Source: Tabrizicola_A sp044377735
Lineage (GTDB): Bacteria; Pseudomonadota; Alphaproteobacteria; Rhodobacterales; Rhodobacteraceae
NCBI GenBank assembly: GCA_044377735.1
Contig: JBILYK010000100.1
Span: 1 to 12,410 of the forward strand
Length of the DNA: 12,410 bases
Direction: 5' to 3'
The notes below the pieces were generated by a model. It had not been told where the DNA came from. It saw nothing but the letters and a program-made list of their open reading frames with translations, and did not search any database. Shown piece after piece: positions 1-6,379 of this stretch; position 1 is the first letter of the stretch, and every line of letters begins with the position of its first letter. The position numbers were made by a program, and so were the translations under genes.

Positions 1-18
1 CCCGACAAACAGCTTCAT
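1..18 (-). CDS. 5' end of a possible IS110-family transposase (partial, runs off the window)
   Basis: On the minus strand an ATG at 18-16 begins the peptide MKLFVG, which then leaves the window. A strong Shine-Dalgarno (AGGGAGG, bases 33-27) stands 8 nt upstream, so this is very probably a genuine translation start. From memory of the family, alphaproteobacterial IS110-type transposases often begin MKLFVGLDVS or similar, where the following Asp is the first acidic residue of the RuvC-like DEDD domain. That residue would lie just outside the window. Six residues are too few to prove the family, and another protein starting the same way cannot be excluded. Placement beside an IS5 element fits an IS cluster. 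Confidence 0.4.
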
Positions 19-122
19 CCCGCAGTCCTCCCTTTGGATCCGATACGGGGAATTGCGCCAGCTTGCCCTCGACTTTGCAACGGTAACGGGCGAGTTGCGA
101 CGCAGGCCCCGTTACGGCATCT
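19..122 (-). other. Possible non-coding left end of the IS110-like element
   Basis: This stretch separates the putative IS110 transposase start from the point where the IS5 element becomes recognisable. I see no convincing gene: one plus frame is open through it but has no start and resembles nothing I know. It contains the Shine-Dalgarno at 33-27 and an 8-bp perfect inverted repeat, GTAACGGG (83-90) with CCCGTTAC (108-115). In IS110 elements the region upstream of the transposase gene can encode the structured bridge RNA. By position this could be such a region, but the assignment is inference and depends on the partial transposase call. Confidence 0.2.
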
Positions 123-131
123 CATTGATCG

Positions 132-901
132 TCAAAGCCAGAAGATGACGGTTGCGGCGAGGGCGACGGCGGAGAGGAAGGTCTTTGCGCATCGGTCGTA
201 GCGGGTTGCAACGCGGCGCCAGTCTTTCAATCGACCGAACATGATCTCGATCCGGTTGCGACGCCGATACCGTCTTTTGTCGTGGCGGATTGCCTTTCCG
301 CGCAACTTCCGACCGGGGATGCAGGGGCGTATCCCCTTGTCTTTCAACGCGTCCCGGAACCAGTCGGCGTCATAGCCCCGGTCAGCGAGCATCCATTCGG
401 CAGCGGGCAGACTGCCCAGCAGGGCTGCCGCGCCGGTGTAGTCGCTGACCTGGCCTGCGGTCATAAAGAACTTCAGCGGACGCCCCTTCGCATCGGTTAC
501 GGCATGCAATTTGGTGTTCAACCCGCCCTTCGTGCGCCCGATCAGGCGCCCGCGCTGATCATCGGGCCCCCCTTTTTCGCCCACAGGCTTGAAGCCGTGC
601 GGTGCGCCTTCAGATAGGTCGCGTCGATCATGATGGTCTTGTGCTCGGTGCCCTCGGAGGCGAGCCCCTCCATCATCCGGGCAAAGACACCCATGTCCCC
701 CCACCGCTTCCATCGGTTGTAGAGCGTCTTCGGTGGACCATACTCCCTAGGCGCATCACACCACCTCAAACCATTGCGATTGATGAAGATTATGCCGCTT
801 AAAACCCGCCGATCATCGACGCGCGGCTTGCCATGGCTCTTTGGAAAGAACGGTCTCAGCCGCTCCACCTGCTCGTCCGTCAGCCAGAACAGATTGCTCA
901 T
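132..901 (-). CDS. IS5-family transposase, OrfAB by programmed -1 frameshift
   Basis: The enzyme would cut and join the ends of its IS. The N-terminal frame starts at ATG 901 (MSNLF) and the C-terminal frame ends at 132. They join by a -1 shift at the A5G6 run (577-567), giving a product of about 257 residues, a normal size for IS5 enzymes. The DDE triad is visible: Asp in IDAT (OrfA residue 93), Asp in LADRGYD, and Glu in RNRIEIMFGRLKDWR, which is the typical C-terminal signature of the family. The start at 901 is preferred to the GTG at 934 because family members begin with a short MSNLFWLTDEQ-like N-terminus and because a hairpin-embedded ribosome site stands just upstream. The reading frames look intact apart from the programmed shift. 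Confidence 0.85.
542..901 (-). CDS. OrfA of the IS5-family element
   Basis: Without frameshifting, translation from ATG 901 stops at 542 and gives a 119-residue protein. It carries the N-terminal DNA-binding region (LTDEQVERLRPFFP) and only the first catalytic Asp (residue 93). In IS elements with this layout the short product is often a DNA-binding regulator of transposition; that role is inferred from the family and is not shown here. Its last nine or so residues, after the slippery Lys-Lys codons, differ from the fused product. Confidence 0.65.
   Translation of the reverse strand: MSNLFWLTDEQVERLRPFFPKSHGKPRVDDRRVLSGIIFINRNGLRWCDAPREYGPPKTLYNRWKRWGDMGVFARMMEGLASEGTEHKTIMIDATYLKAHRTASSLWAKKGGPMISAGA
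567..577 (-). promoter_or_regulatory. Programmed -1 frameshift slippery run
   Basis: The minus strand reads AAAAAGGGGGG here, with OrfA-frame codons GCG AAA AAG GGG. Slipping back one base changes the frame from ...KKGGPM to ...EKGGPDD, which leads straight into the D and E parts of the transposase. The frame relation between the two ORFs is exactly -1. Confidence 0.75.
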
Positions 902-906
902 GATCA

Positions 907-923
907 CCCCCGTAGCTCGGGGG
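907..923 (-). promoter_or_regulatory. Hairpin covering the transposase ribosome-binding site
   Basis: CCCCCG (907-912) and CGGGGG (918-923) are perfect 6-bp arms around a 5-nt loop. In the mRNA sense the downstream arm is the G-rich stretch that precedes the ATG at 901 and would act as its weak Shine-Dalgarno. Pairing would hide it, a recognised way for IS elements to limit transposase made from read-through transcripts. The regulatory role is inferred. Confidence 0.5.
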
Positions 924-957
924 CCTTGAATCACGCAGCGGCGGCAGCCTCAAGCAA

Positions 958-975
958 ATCAATGGGTCCTGACCC
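958..975 (+). repeat. Candidate right terminal inverted repeat of the IS5 element
   Basis: The plus strand reads ATCAATGGGTCCTGACCC, lying 57-74 bp beyond the transposase start, where the IS end is expected. It is followed by TA, a dinucleotide often at IS5-group target sites. The left end shares only ATCAATG with it. Confidence 0.55.
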
Positions 976-1029
976 TACGGCGTACGCCTGCTGATCGGTT
1001 TCGATTGAGTCGAAGTCAACCATGTCGTC

Positions 1030-1103
1030 TTCGCGGTCTGATCCGCCCTGAGCGGCGCCTGCGGTCGCGCAGGCTGCGGAAACTGAGCGGATCAGACCGC
1101 GAA
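1030..1103. repeat. Two-tier inverted repeat: 17-bp arms enclosing a 7-bp stem
   Basis: TTCGCGGTCTGATCCGC (1030-1046) pairs perfectly with 1087-1103 across a 40-nt interior. Inside it GCCTGCG (1057-1063) and CGCAGGC (1068-1074) form a second perfect stem around the loop GTCG. The octamer CTGAGCGG is present twice in the structure (1048-1055 and 1083-1090), which allows alternative pairings. No T-tract follows on either strand, so it is not a standard terminator. It could be a folded RNA, a cruciform, or a small non-autonomous mobile repeat; the sequence alone does not decide. Confidence 0.7.
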
Positions 1104-1205
1104 AGCGCCGTGTTCTGTCCCGGCAGCGGTGTTTTTCAGCGCAGCGGGCAGACCTGTCCTGCCGCTTTCGTTCAGTTTGGGCATGGATCGCTGTCATGCG
1201 CATGA

Positions 1206-1346
1206 CGAAGGCGCTCGAAGGCGACGGATGGCGGCGAGGATGGCGCGCACCATCACGCCCGCGCCGGATCGGTGAAACCCTTGTTGGAAAGCCTCACCGC
1301 ACTGGGGCAAGCGCGGCTGGTAGACGAGTGCAGCTTCGCGACCTAA
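1206..1346 (+). pseudogene. Possible 3' remnant of an unidentified gene
   Basis: After a TGA at 1203-1205 this frame is open to the TAA at 1344-1346. It has no ATG, only a GTG at 1272. The C-terminal peptide (KPLLESLTALGQARLVD followed by ECSFAT) looks like the helical end of a real protein, with regular hydrophobic spacing, more than like a chance frame. I cannot name the family. It may be the tail of a gene cut off by IS activity on its left, or it may be noise. Confidence 0.2.
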
Positions 1347-1438
1347 TGGAAAAGCAGGCCTGCCTGCGGCAAGGGGTGGCCTTTTGATTGGCCGATCTGG
1401 TCCAAAGAAAGCCACCCGAAGGCTTCCCCGCCACGTGC

Positions 1439-1455
1439 CAAGCCTGCTAGGCTTG
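1439..1455 (+). promoter_or_regulatory. Short hairpin directly in front of the small gene at 1460
   Basis: CAAGCCT (1439-1445) and AGGCTTG (1449-1455) are perfect 7-bp arms around GCT. The repeat ends 4 nt before the ATG at 1460 and occupies the place of its ribosome-binding site, where no other Shine-Dalgarno is visible. It could be an operator or a translation-limiting hairpin. The arms also contain the in-frame TAG (1448-1450) that fixes 1460 as the first ATG of the gene. Confidence 0.4.
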
Positions 1456-1459
1456 CCAC

Positions 1460-1744
1460 ATGACCCGCCGATCCAATCCCACCCGCGACCTTGCCGAAAA
1501 GACTTGGCCGATCCGGGTTTGCATCCGCGTACCTGAACTTGGCTTTGCGGGGGCAGGCATTGACCCGCACCGATGGCTGACAAAGGAACTCGGGCCGCAG
1601 GGTCATGCGATGTATTCGGCAGGCCGCCCTCGATCTGAAAGCACCGCCGTCTATTTCAGGACGCTTGAAGATGCCGCCAGCTTCCTTGCCGCCTTCCCTA
1701 CGCTTGAACTTGCCGATGACACTGGCCCAGCGCCGGGCGGGTGA
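1460..1744 (+). CDS. Small conserved-looking hypothetical protein, 94 residues
   Basis: The ATG at 1460 is the first start after an in-frame stop at 1448-1450. The protein is mixed charged and hydrophobic with no signal peptide or membrane segment. Its pattern is a beta-strand IRVCIRVPELGFAG near residue 18, a helix around DPHRWLTKEL, then GHAMYSAGRPRSES, a strand AVYFRTLEDAASFLAAF, and an acidic Pro-rich tail. From memory it resembles short uncharacterised proteins in alphaproteobacterial accessory regions that share an RVPxxGF...W...GRPG...YF...AxxFVAAF pattern. No function is known to me. It stands alone with no operon partner, and the upstream hairpin replaces a normal ribosome site. An accessory or phage-derived origin is possible. 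Confidence 0.6.
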   Translation: MTRRSNPTRDLAEKTWPIRVCIRVPELGFAGAGIDPHRWLTKELGPQGHAMYSAGRPRSESTAVYFRTLEDAASFLAAFPTLELADDTGPAPGG

Positions 1745-2012
1745 CAAATCGAGAGCGGAAGCCAAGCGCTTTTTCTTGGGCGGGTATGATGGCGGGTATT
1801 GATAGAAAATCGCCATCTTATTCAATTAATTCAAGGTTACTTGGCGGAGGGAACGGCTCATGCACCCAACTCTCTCTCACTAAAGACATGTGGCCGCTGG
1901 TAGCGCCGAGTGAGAACGCGAACAAAGCCAGCCAAGCCCTTGTGGACTTAGCCTCTGGTTGCCGACGCTGCTGGGGTTCTGAAGCACACCATCGGTACAA
2001 GGGACGGCAGAC
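1745..2012. other. Intergenic region with an AT-richer patch
   Basis: No credible gene lies here. One plus frame (1741-2016) is open but has unnatural composition and overlaps the next gene's start. Bases about 1796-1845 are clearly richer in A and T than the surroundings and include AATTAATT (1825-1832). They may hold the promoter of the gene at 2013 or mark a DNA junction. CTCACT (1876-1881) and AGTGAG (1909-1914) form a weak inverted repeat. A ribosome site AAGGGA (1999-2004) precedes the gene at 2013. Confidence 0.4.
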
Positions 2013-3143
2013 ATGACTTCGGCTCCGGACGGCAGCGGCTATTTTCTTTATCATTCGATCGGGCAGTATCCCGGCAAGGCCGAAGCGATGTCCGCGGGGC
2101 TTGCCGGGTTCGCCCGGGTCTGGAGCGCCCCAGATGACGCCCAGTGGGGCTATGCGCTTGGCATCCGGCAGCGGTTCATCGAGTTGTGGCGCGGCATGCT
2201 GCGCGCACCGGAGGGCACCGTCACCACCTGCGAAAGCGTCACCGCCGGGCTTTATTCGCTGATCGGCGCCCTGCCGCCCGAGGTGTTGCGCGGGCGCCGG
2301 CTTCTGGTGGCGGGCGATTGCTTTCCGTCGCTGCATTTCCTGCTGGCGGGGTTGCAGGACCGGCTGGGTTTCACGCTGGAAACGGTTCCGCTGCGCCCCG
2401 GTGCCTTCTGGGTCGAGGACGAGGACGTGATGGCCCGCTGGGGCGAGGATGTGGGGCTGGCGCTGCTGACCTGGGTCAGTTCGACGTCGTCACACCGCTG
2501 CGATCTTGCGGTGCTGGTCGCGCATGGGCGCCGGATGGGCAGCCTTGTCGGCGTCGACATCACCCAAGGGGCGGGGTTGCTGGCCTATGATGTCGGCAAT
2601 CCGGCGGTGGATTTCACGCTGTCGACCAGCCTCAAGTGGATGTGCGGCACGCCGGGGGCGGGGATGCTGCATGTCTCGGGACCACTGATCGCCGTCTGTC
2701 AGCCCGAACTGCGCGGCTGGTTCAGCCAGCCCAACCCGTTCTCGTGGGATCTGGATGCCTTCGACTATGCCCCCGACATCCGCAGGTTCGACAATGGCAC
2801 GCCGTCGATCATGGCCTGCGCCGGGTCGGTTCCGGCGCTGGAATGGCATGCGGCACAGAACGCCGCGGCGGTGCTGGCGCACAACCGCGCGCTGTCGGCC
2901 GGGCTGATCGAGGCTTTTGACGCGGCGGGGTTGCCGCTGGCGGGGCCACGCGCACCCGACCGGCGCGGCGGCAGCGTGATGGCGCAGATGCCGGACCCCG
3001 GCGCGGCGCGGGCCATGGTCGATCACCTGCGCGGCGCGGGCGTGTCGGCGGATGCCCGCGGGCGGATCCTGCGGCTGTCGCCGGGCAGCCTGACCACGGC
3101 CGAAGGAGTGGCACGGGTCGCGGTGGCGCTGCGGCAGGGGTGA
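2013..3143 (+). CDS. PLP-dependent enzyme, kynureninase / aminotransferase class V-like
   Basis: A 376-residue fold-type I PLP enzyme, probably cytosolic since it has no signal peptide. The likely Schiff-base lysine is K208 in STSLKWMCGTPGAG. D182 in VGVDITQGAG should contact the pyridine nitrogen, and TCESVTAGL near residue 72 is the phosphate-side loop. The motif order and the SLKW...GTPG segment resemble kynureninase and its relatives (class V aminotransferases, desulfurases, PvdN-like proteins). The substrate cannot be told: no kynurenine, tryptophan or NAD genes are nearby. The ATG at 2013 has AAGGGA 8 nt upstream. The gene converges on nosX with 52 bp between the stop codons, so it is not part of the nos transcript. 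The frame is intact, and its GC-rich third positions match the nos genes better than the upstream accessory DNA. A copper- or denitrification-related role is speculation. Confidence 0.8.
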   Translation: MTSAPDGSGYFLYHSIGQYPGKAEAMSAGLAGFARVWSAPDDAQWGYALGIRQRFIELWRGMLRAPEGTVTTCESVTAGLYSLIGALPPEVLRGRRLLVAGDCFPSLHFLLAGLQDRLGFTLETVPLRPGAFWVEDEDVMARWGEDVGLALLTWVSSTSSHRCDLAVLVAHGRRMGSLVGVDITQGAGLLAYDVGNPAVDFTLSTSLKWMCGTPGAGMLHVSGPLIAVCQPELRGWFSQPNPFSWDLDAFDYAPDIRRFDNGTPSIMACAGSVPALEWHAAQNAAAVLAHNRALSAGLIEAFDAAGLPLAGPRAPDRRGGSVMAQMPDPGAARAMVDHLRGAGVSADARGRILRLSPGSLTTAEGVARVAVALRQG

Positions 3144-3163
3144 ACGGCCATCGCGCGCGGCGA

Positions 3164-3199
3164 CTGATCGGCGCGGCACGGCGGCGCCCCGCCGATCAG
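3164..3199. terminator. Shared hairpin between convergent genes
   Basis: CTGATCGGCG (3164-3173) pairs perfectly with CGCCGATCAG (3190-3199) around a 16-nt GC-rich loop, and the right arm contains the nosX stop codon. It lies between two convergent genes, as expected of a bidirectional terminator. Neither strand has a U-tract after the stem, so it may instead be an mRNA 3'-end protector or part of a Rho-dependent end. Confidence 0.5.
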
Positions 3200-4110
3200 C
3201 CAAGGTACGCCAGACGCGCCGCGGGAAAGCGTGCAAGCGTCGCGTCGATCTGCGGCCGGTCCATCAGGCACAGCGCGGTCGAAAGCCCGTCGGCCAGCGC
3301 CGCCGACGGCGCCGTGACCGACACCAGCCGGAACCTTGGCCGGGCGGTCGCCCCGCTGCGCGGATCAAGGATATGTCCGGCCGTGCCCGCGGCGTCGAAC
3401 ACCGTGCCAAGCGGTGCGGAACTGGCAAGCGCCTGATCGCGCAAGCCAAGGCTGCCCGCGCCATCCGCAAGGTCCACCGGCCAGTCGCCGCCCGTCGGGG
3501 TGCTGCCAAGGGCGCGCAACTCTCCGGTATCGACCAGAATGTCCGTCAGCCCCTCGGCCGCCAGCAAGCCCGCGACCCGGTCGGCGATGAAGCCCTGTGC
3601 GATGCCGTTCAGGGTCAGCGCCATTCCCGGGCGATCAAAGGCGACGCCGGAAGGATCGAACCGCAGCCCGGCCCAGCCGACAAGCGCCCGCGCCCGATCG
3701 ATGTCCCGGTCAGATGGCGGATGCCCGGCGGAATGCGCCTGCGCGTAAGTTGCCCAGAGCGGTTGCACGGTCGGATCGAACAGCCCGCCCGTCGCGCCGT
3801 GCAGATGCCCGCAAAGCCCCAGACACTCCAGCAGCTCGAACGGCGGCGATGCGATGCTGCCCGCCGCGTTCAGCCGCATCAGCGCGGACCCGGGCCGGTA
3901 AAGGCTGAAGATCGCCTCGAGCCGCGCGATCTCGGCGCGGGCGGCGGCCAGTAGCCGGTCGGCTTCGGGATGCGCCAGCATGATCGAGGCACTGGCCCCC
4001 AGCGCCACCCCGCGCCAGCGCGTCAGCGGCACCGCGTTTGCAGGCAGCGTCGAGGCAGCCATCACGGCAGCGCTGATGCTCAGGAAACGACGGCGGTCAA
4101 GACGCTGCAT
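3196..4110 (-). CDS. nosX: NosX, ApbE-like FMN transferase for NosR
   Basis: A 304-residue periplasmic protein of the ApbE/NosX family, which in denitrifiers attaches FMN covalently to NosR. The N-terminus has a twin-arginine signal (DRRRFLSISA, residues 5-14) ending near ANA (24-26), so it should be exported folded by Tat. Family landmarks follow in order: FSLYRPGSALMRLN (68-81), GGLFDPTV (108-115), the flavin-site segment LTLNGIAQGFIADRV (165-179), VDTGE (193-197), HILDPRSG (246-253), and the ADGLSTAL motif (273-280) with the usual metal-binding Asp. AGGA (4122-4119), just after the nosL stop, is its ribosome site. It is the last gene of the operon and ends in the shared hairpin. Length is typical for the family. 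Confidence 0.93.
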   Translation of the reverse strand: MQRLDRRRFLSISAAVMAASTLPANAVPLTRWRGVALGASASIMLAHPEADRLLAAARAEIARLEAIFSLYRPGSALMRLNAAGSIASPPFELLECLGLCGHLHGATGGLFDPTVQPLWATYAQAHSAGHPPSDRDIDRARALVGWAGLRFDPSGVAFDRPGMALTLNGIAQGFIADRVAGLLAAEGLTDILVDTGELRALGSTPTGGDWPVDLADGAGSLGLRDQALASSAPLGTVFDAAGTAGHILDPRSGATARPRFRLVSVTAPSAALADGLSTALCLMDRPQIDATLARFPAARLAYLG

Positions 4111-4122
4111 GGGGGCGGTCCT

Positions 4123-4671
4123 TCACTGGTCGGCGGCGCCCTCGGGCGCAATGAAATTGCCCTCGGCGTCGGTGGCAAAGTCCACCGGCGCAAGGATCTG
4201 GGCATCGGGGATTTCGGACAGCGCCAGCACCGCGCCGCCATGCCGGGCAATGAACGCTTCGGCGGCATCGCGGCTTGTGAACGGCACCAGTTCCGGCGCC
4301 CCCATGCCGCCGCTGATCTGCGATCCGACGACATAGACGGCCATGTCGGCCGCGACCCAGTTGTCCACCCCGGGCTGGTCCCAGCTTGGCGCCACGGCCA
4401 TGTCGTTGACATAGATCGCCCGGATGGCGTGGCTTTGTTCCGGCATGCGCTGATAGGCGATCGCGTCGCGGACCTGACTGAAGAACAGCGGTGCGGGCAT
4501 GCCCTCCAGATGCACCTGAGCCTTGGGGCCGGGGTGTTCGGTCAGGTTCATCTGGCAGTAGTGCCCCAGCGCCTCGGCGGTCATGGCAACCGGCGCGGGC
4601 GGGGCGGCGGCCTTTTCCTCCCGGCATCCGGCAATCGTCAGGGCGGCGATCAAAAGCATGGCCAACTTCAT
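4123..4671 (-). CDS. nosL: NosL, copper-binding lipoprotein
   Basis: A 182-residue lipoprotein that in this family binds Cu(I) and delivers it to the NosDFY/NosZ assembly route. The signal peptide ends in a lipobox, LTIAGC, with Cys16 as the lipidated residue. The family core follows: GHYCQMNLTEHPGPKAQ (36-52), whose C-x-M pair and EHPGPKAQ are diagnostic, then FFSQVRDAIAY, IYVNDM, and the C-terminal PFTSRDAAEAFIARHGG. Here Gln replaces the Gly I recall in the commoner CGM form. The start at 4671 is chosen because it overlaps the nosY stop as ATGA and begins a proper lipoprotein signal. The longer upstream frame only shadows nosY. Twelve bases separate it from nosX. Confidence 0.93.
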   Translation of the reverse strand: MKLAMLLIAALTIAGCREEKAAAPPAPVAMTAEALGHYCQMNLTEHPGPKAQVHLEGMPAPLFFSQVRDAIAYQRMPEQSHAIRAIYVNDMAVAPSWDQPGVDNWVAADMAVYVVGSQISGGMGAPELVPFTSRDAAEAFIARHGGAVLALSEIPDAQILAPVDFATDAEGNFIAPEGAADQ

Positions 4672-5485
4672 GGTGTAACCCTCCGGAAGGCGGCAATCGC
4701 AAGCCCGAAGGCGGCGAAGGACCATGCCACCAGCGATCCCAGCGCCTGCGCGGGCGGGATGGTGTTCGCGGCCCCGCCGATGCCCGCCGCGGCCGCCGTC
4801 GCCTCGGACGCGGCAAGATTGTAAAGCCGGAACGCATCCGCGGGGTTGGCGAGGATCGCCCAGGGAAAGACCTGCGTGGTGAACGTGCCGCCCTGATCGG
4901 CGACCAGCAGCGCCAGCAGGCCAAGGTCGTAAAGCACGATCAGCACCAGCCACAACCCGATCACCAGCCCTGCCGCCGACCCCGGCCGCCGCGCCAGCGC
5001 CGAGATCGCATATCCGACACCAAGGAAGGTGGCGCCCAGAAACAGCGACGTCCAGAACAGCCGCAGCAAGGCCGGCAGGCCCGCAGCGGCGCGCGGATCG
5101 AACCAGAAGGCGGCGGCGGCGGCGATGCCGTAGCCGACCGCAACCGCAAGCGCCAGAATTGCCAGATGCGCCACGAACTTGCCCGCAAGGATCTCGGCGC
5201 GCGACACCGGATAGGTCAGCAGCAGGGGCAGGGTGCCGCGCTCGATCTCGCCCGCGATCGCATCAAAGGCCATCAGCAGCGCCACCAGCGGCACCAGATA
5301 GACCGCAAGCGAGGTCAGGCTGGCCACGGTCACCGACAACTTGTCGGCCCCAAGCTGGCCGGTCGGGGCTGACCCTGCAGCTGACAGCACCATTGCGAAC
5401 AGCGCCATCATCACCACCGCGATGGTCACCCAGCGGTTGCGCAGCGCGATGAGGAATTCGGCCGATGCCGATGCGGCGATGCGGG

Positions 5486-5489
<4 letters not shown>
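4668..5489 (-). CDS. nosY: NosY, ABC transporter permease
   Basis: A 273-residue integral inner-membrane protein with about six hydrophobic segments: near 21-38, 60-78, 105-128, 143-165, 174-197 and 250-268. It partners the ATPase NosF and the periplasmic NosD in the complex needed to mature the CuZ site of NosZ. After the second segment comes GEIERGTLPLLLTYPVSRAE (about 80-99), the cytoplasmic coupling-helix region typical of ABC-2-type permeases. The ATG at 5489 overlaps the nosF stop as ATGA, and its own stop overlaps the nosL start the same way, so all three should be translationally coupled. Length is normal for the family and no lesion is visible. Confidence 0.93.

Positions 5490-6379
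<890 letters not shown>

Larger units (their letters stand above)
123..975 (-). mobile_element. IS5-family insertion sequence, left end damaged
   Basis: The element is defined by a frameshifted IS5-type DDE transposase (132-901) reading leftward, and by a candidate right terminal repeat at 958-975 that reads GGGTCAGGACCCATTGAT on the minus strand. At the left only CATTGAT (123-129) matches the inner part of that repeat. The outer 11 bases have no counterpart, so the left terminus looks deleted or interrupted. The organisation (two overlapping reading frames with a slippery run, total size near 0.85 kb) fits the IS427-like branch of IS5. The exact left boundary and any target duplication are not resolved. 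Transposition in its present form is doubtful because of the missing terminal repeat. Confidence 0.8.
976..1459. other. Intergenic region without a convincing complete gene
   Basis: This stretch holds a 10-bp palindrome GGCGTACGCC (979-988), a large two-tier inverted repeat (1030-1103), an orphan reading frame (1206-1346), a 10-bp palindrome GCAGGCCTGC (1354-1363), and a small hairpin next to the following gene. Long minus-strand frames cross it, but they run straight through the inverted repeat and into the IS end, lack ribosome sites, and resemble no family I know. Confidence 0.5.

Noticed and set aside
113..981. TACGGC at 113-118 and 976-981 as a target-site duplication of the IS5 element
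   Set aside because: Six bases is longer than usual for this IS group, and taking it as the boundary gives a left end that does not match the right terminal repeat. Chance is more likely.
1343..1825. A minus-strand open frame of 160 codons, and a neighbouring one at 1194-1583
   Set aside because: Both oppose the more natural small gene at 1460-1744, lack ribosome sites and show no recognisable pattern.
1842..1868. TTGGCGGAGGGAACGG followed by CACCC, resembling the 3' end of a minus-strand tRNA gene or an att site
   Set aside because: The T-loop GGTTCGA is absent and no anticodon or acceptor stem could be paired. Similarity is limited to the first dozen bases.
1741..2016. A plus-strand open frame starting at a GTG that overlaps the end of the 94-residue gene
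   Set aside because: It begins in a GTG overlapping that gene's stop, crosses the AT-rich patch, has unnatural composition and overlaps the start of the PLP gene.
4672..4953. An N-terminal extension of nosL by 94 codons
   Set aside because: The extension lies wholly within nosY in another frame, is Arg/Gly rich, and would bury the lipoprotein signal.
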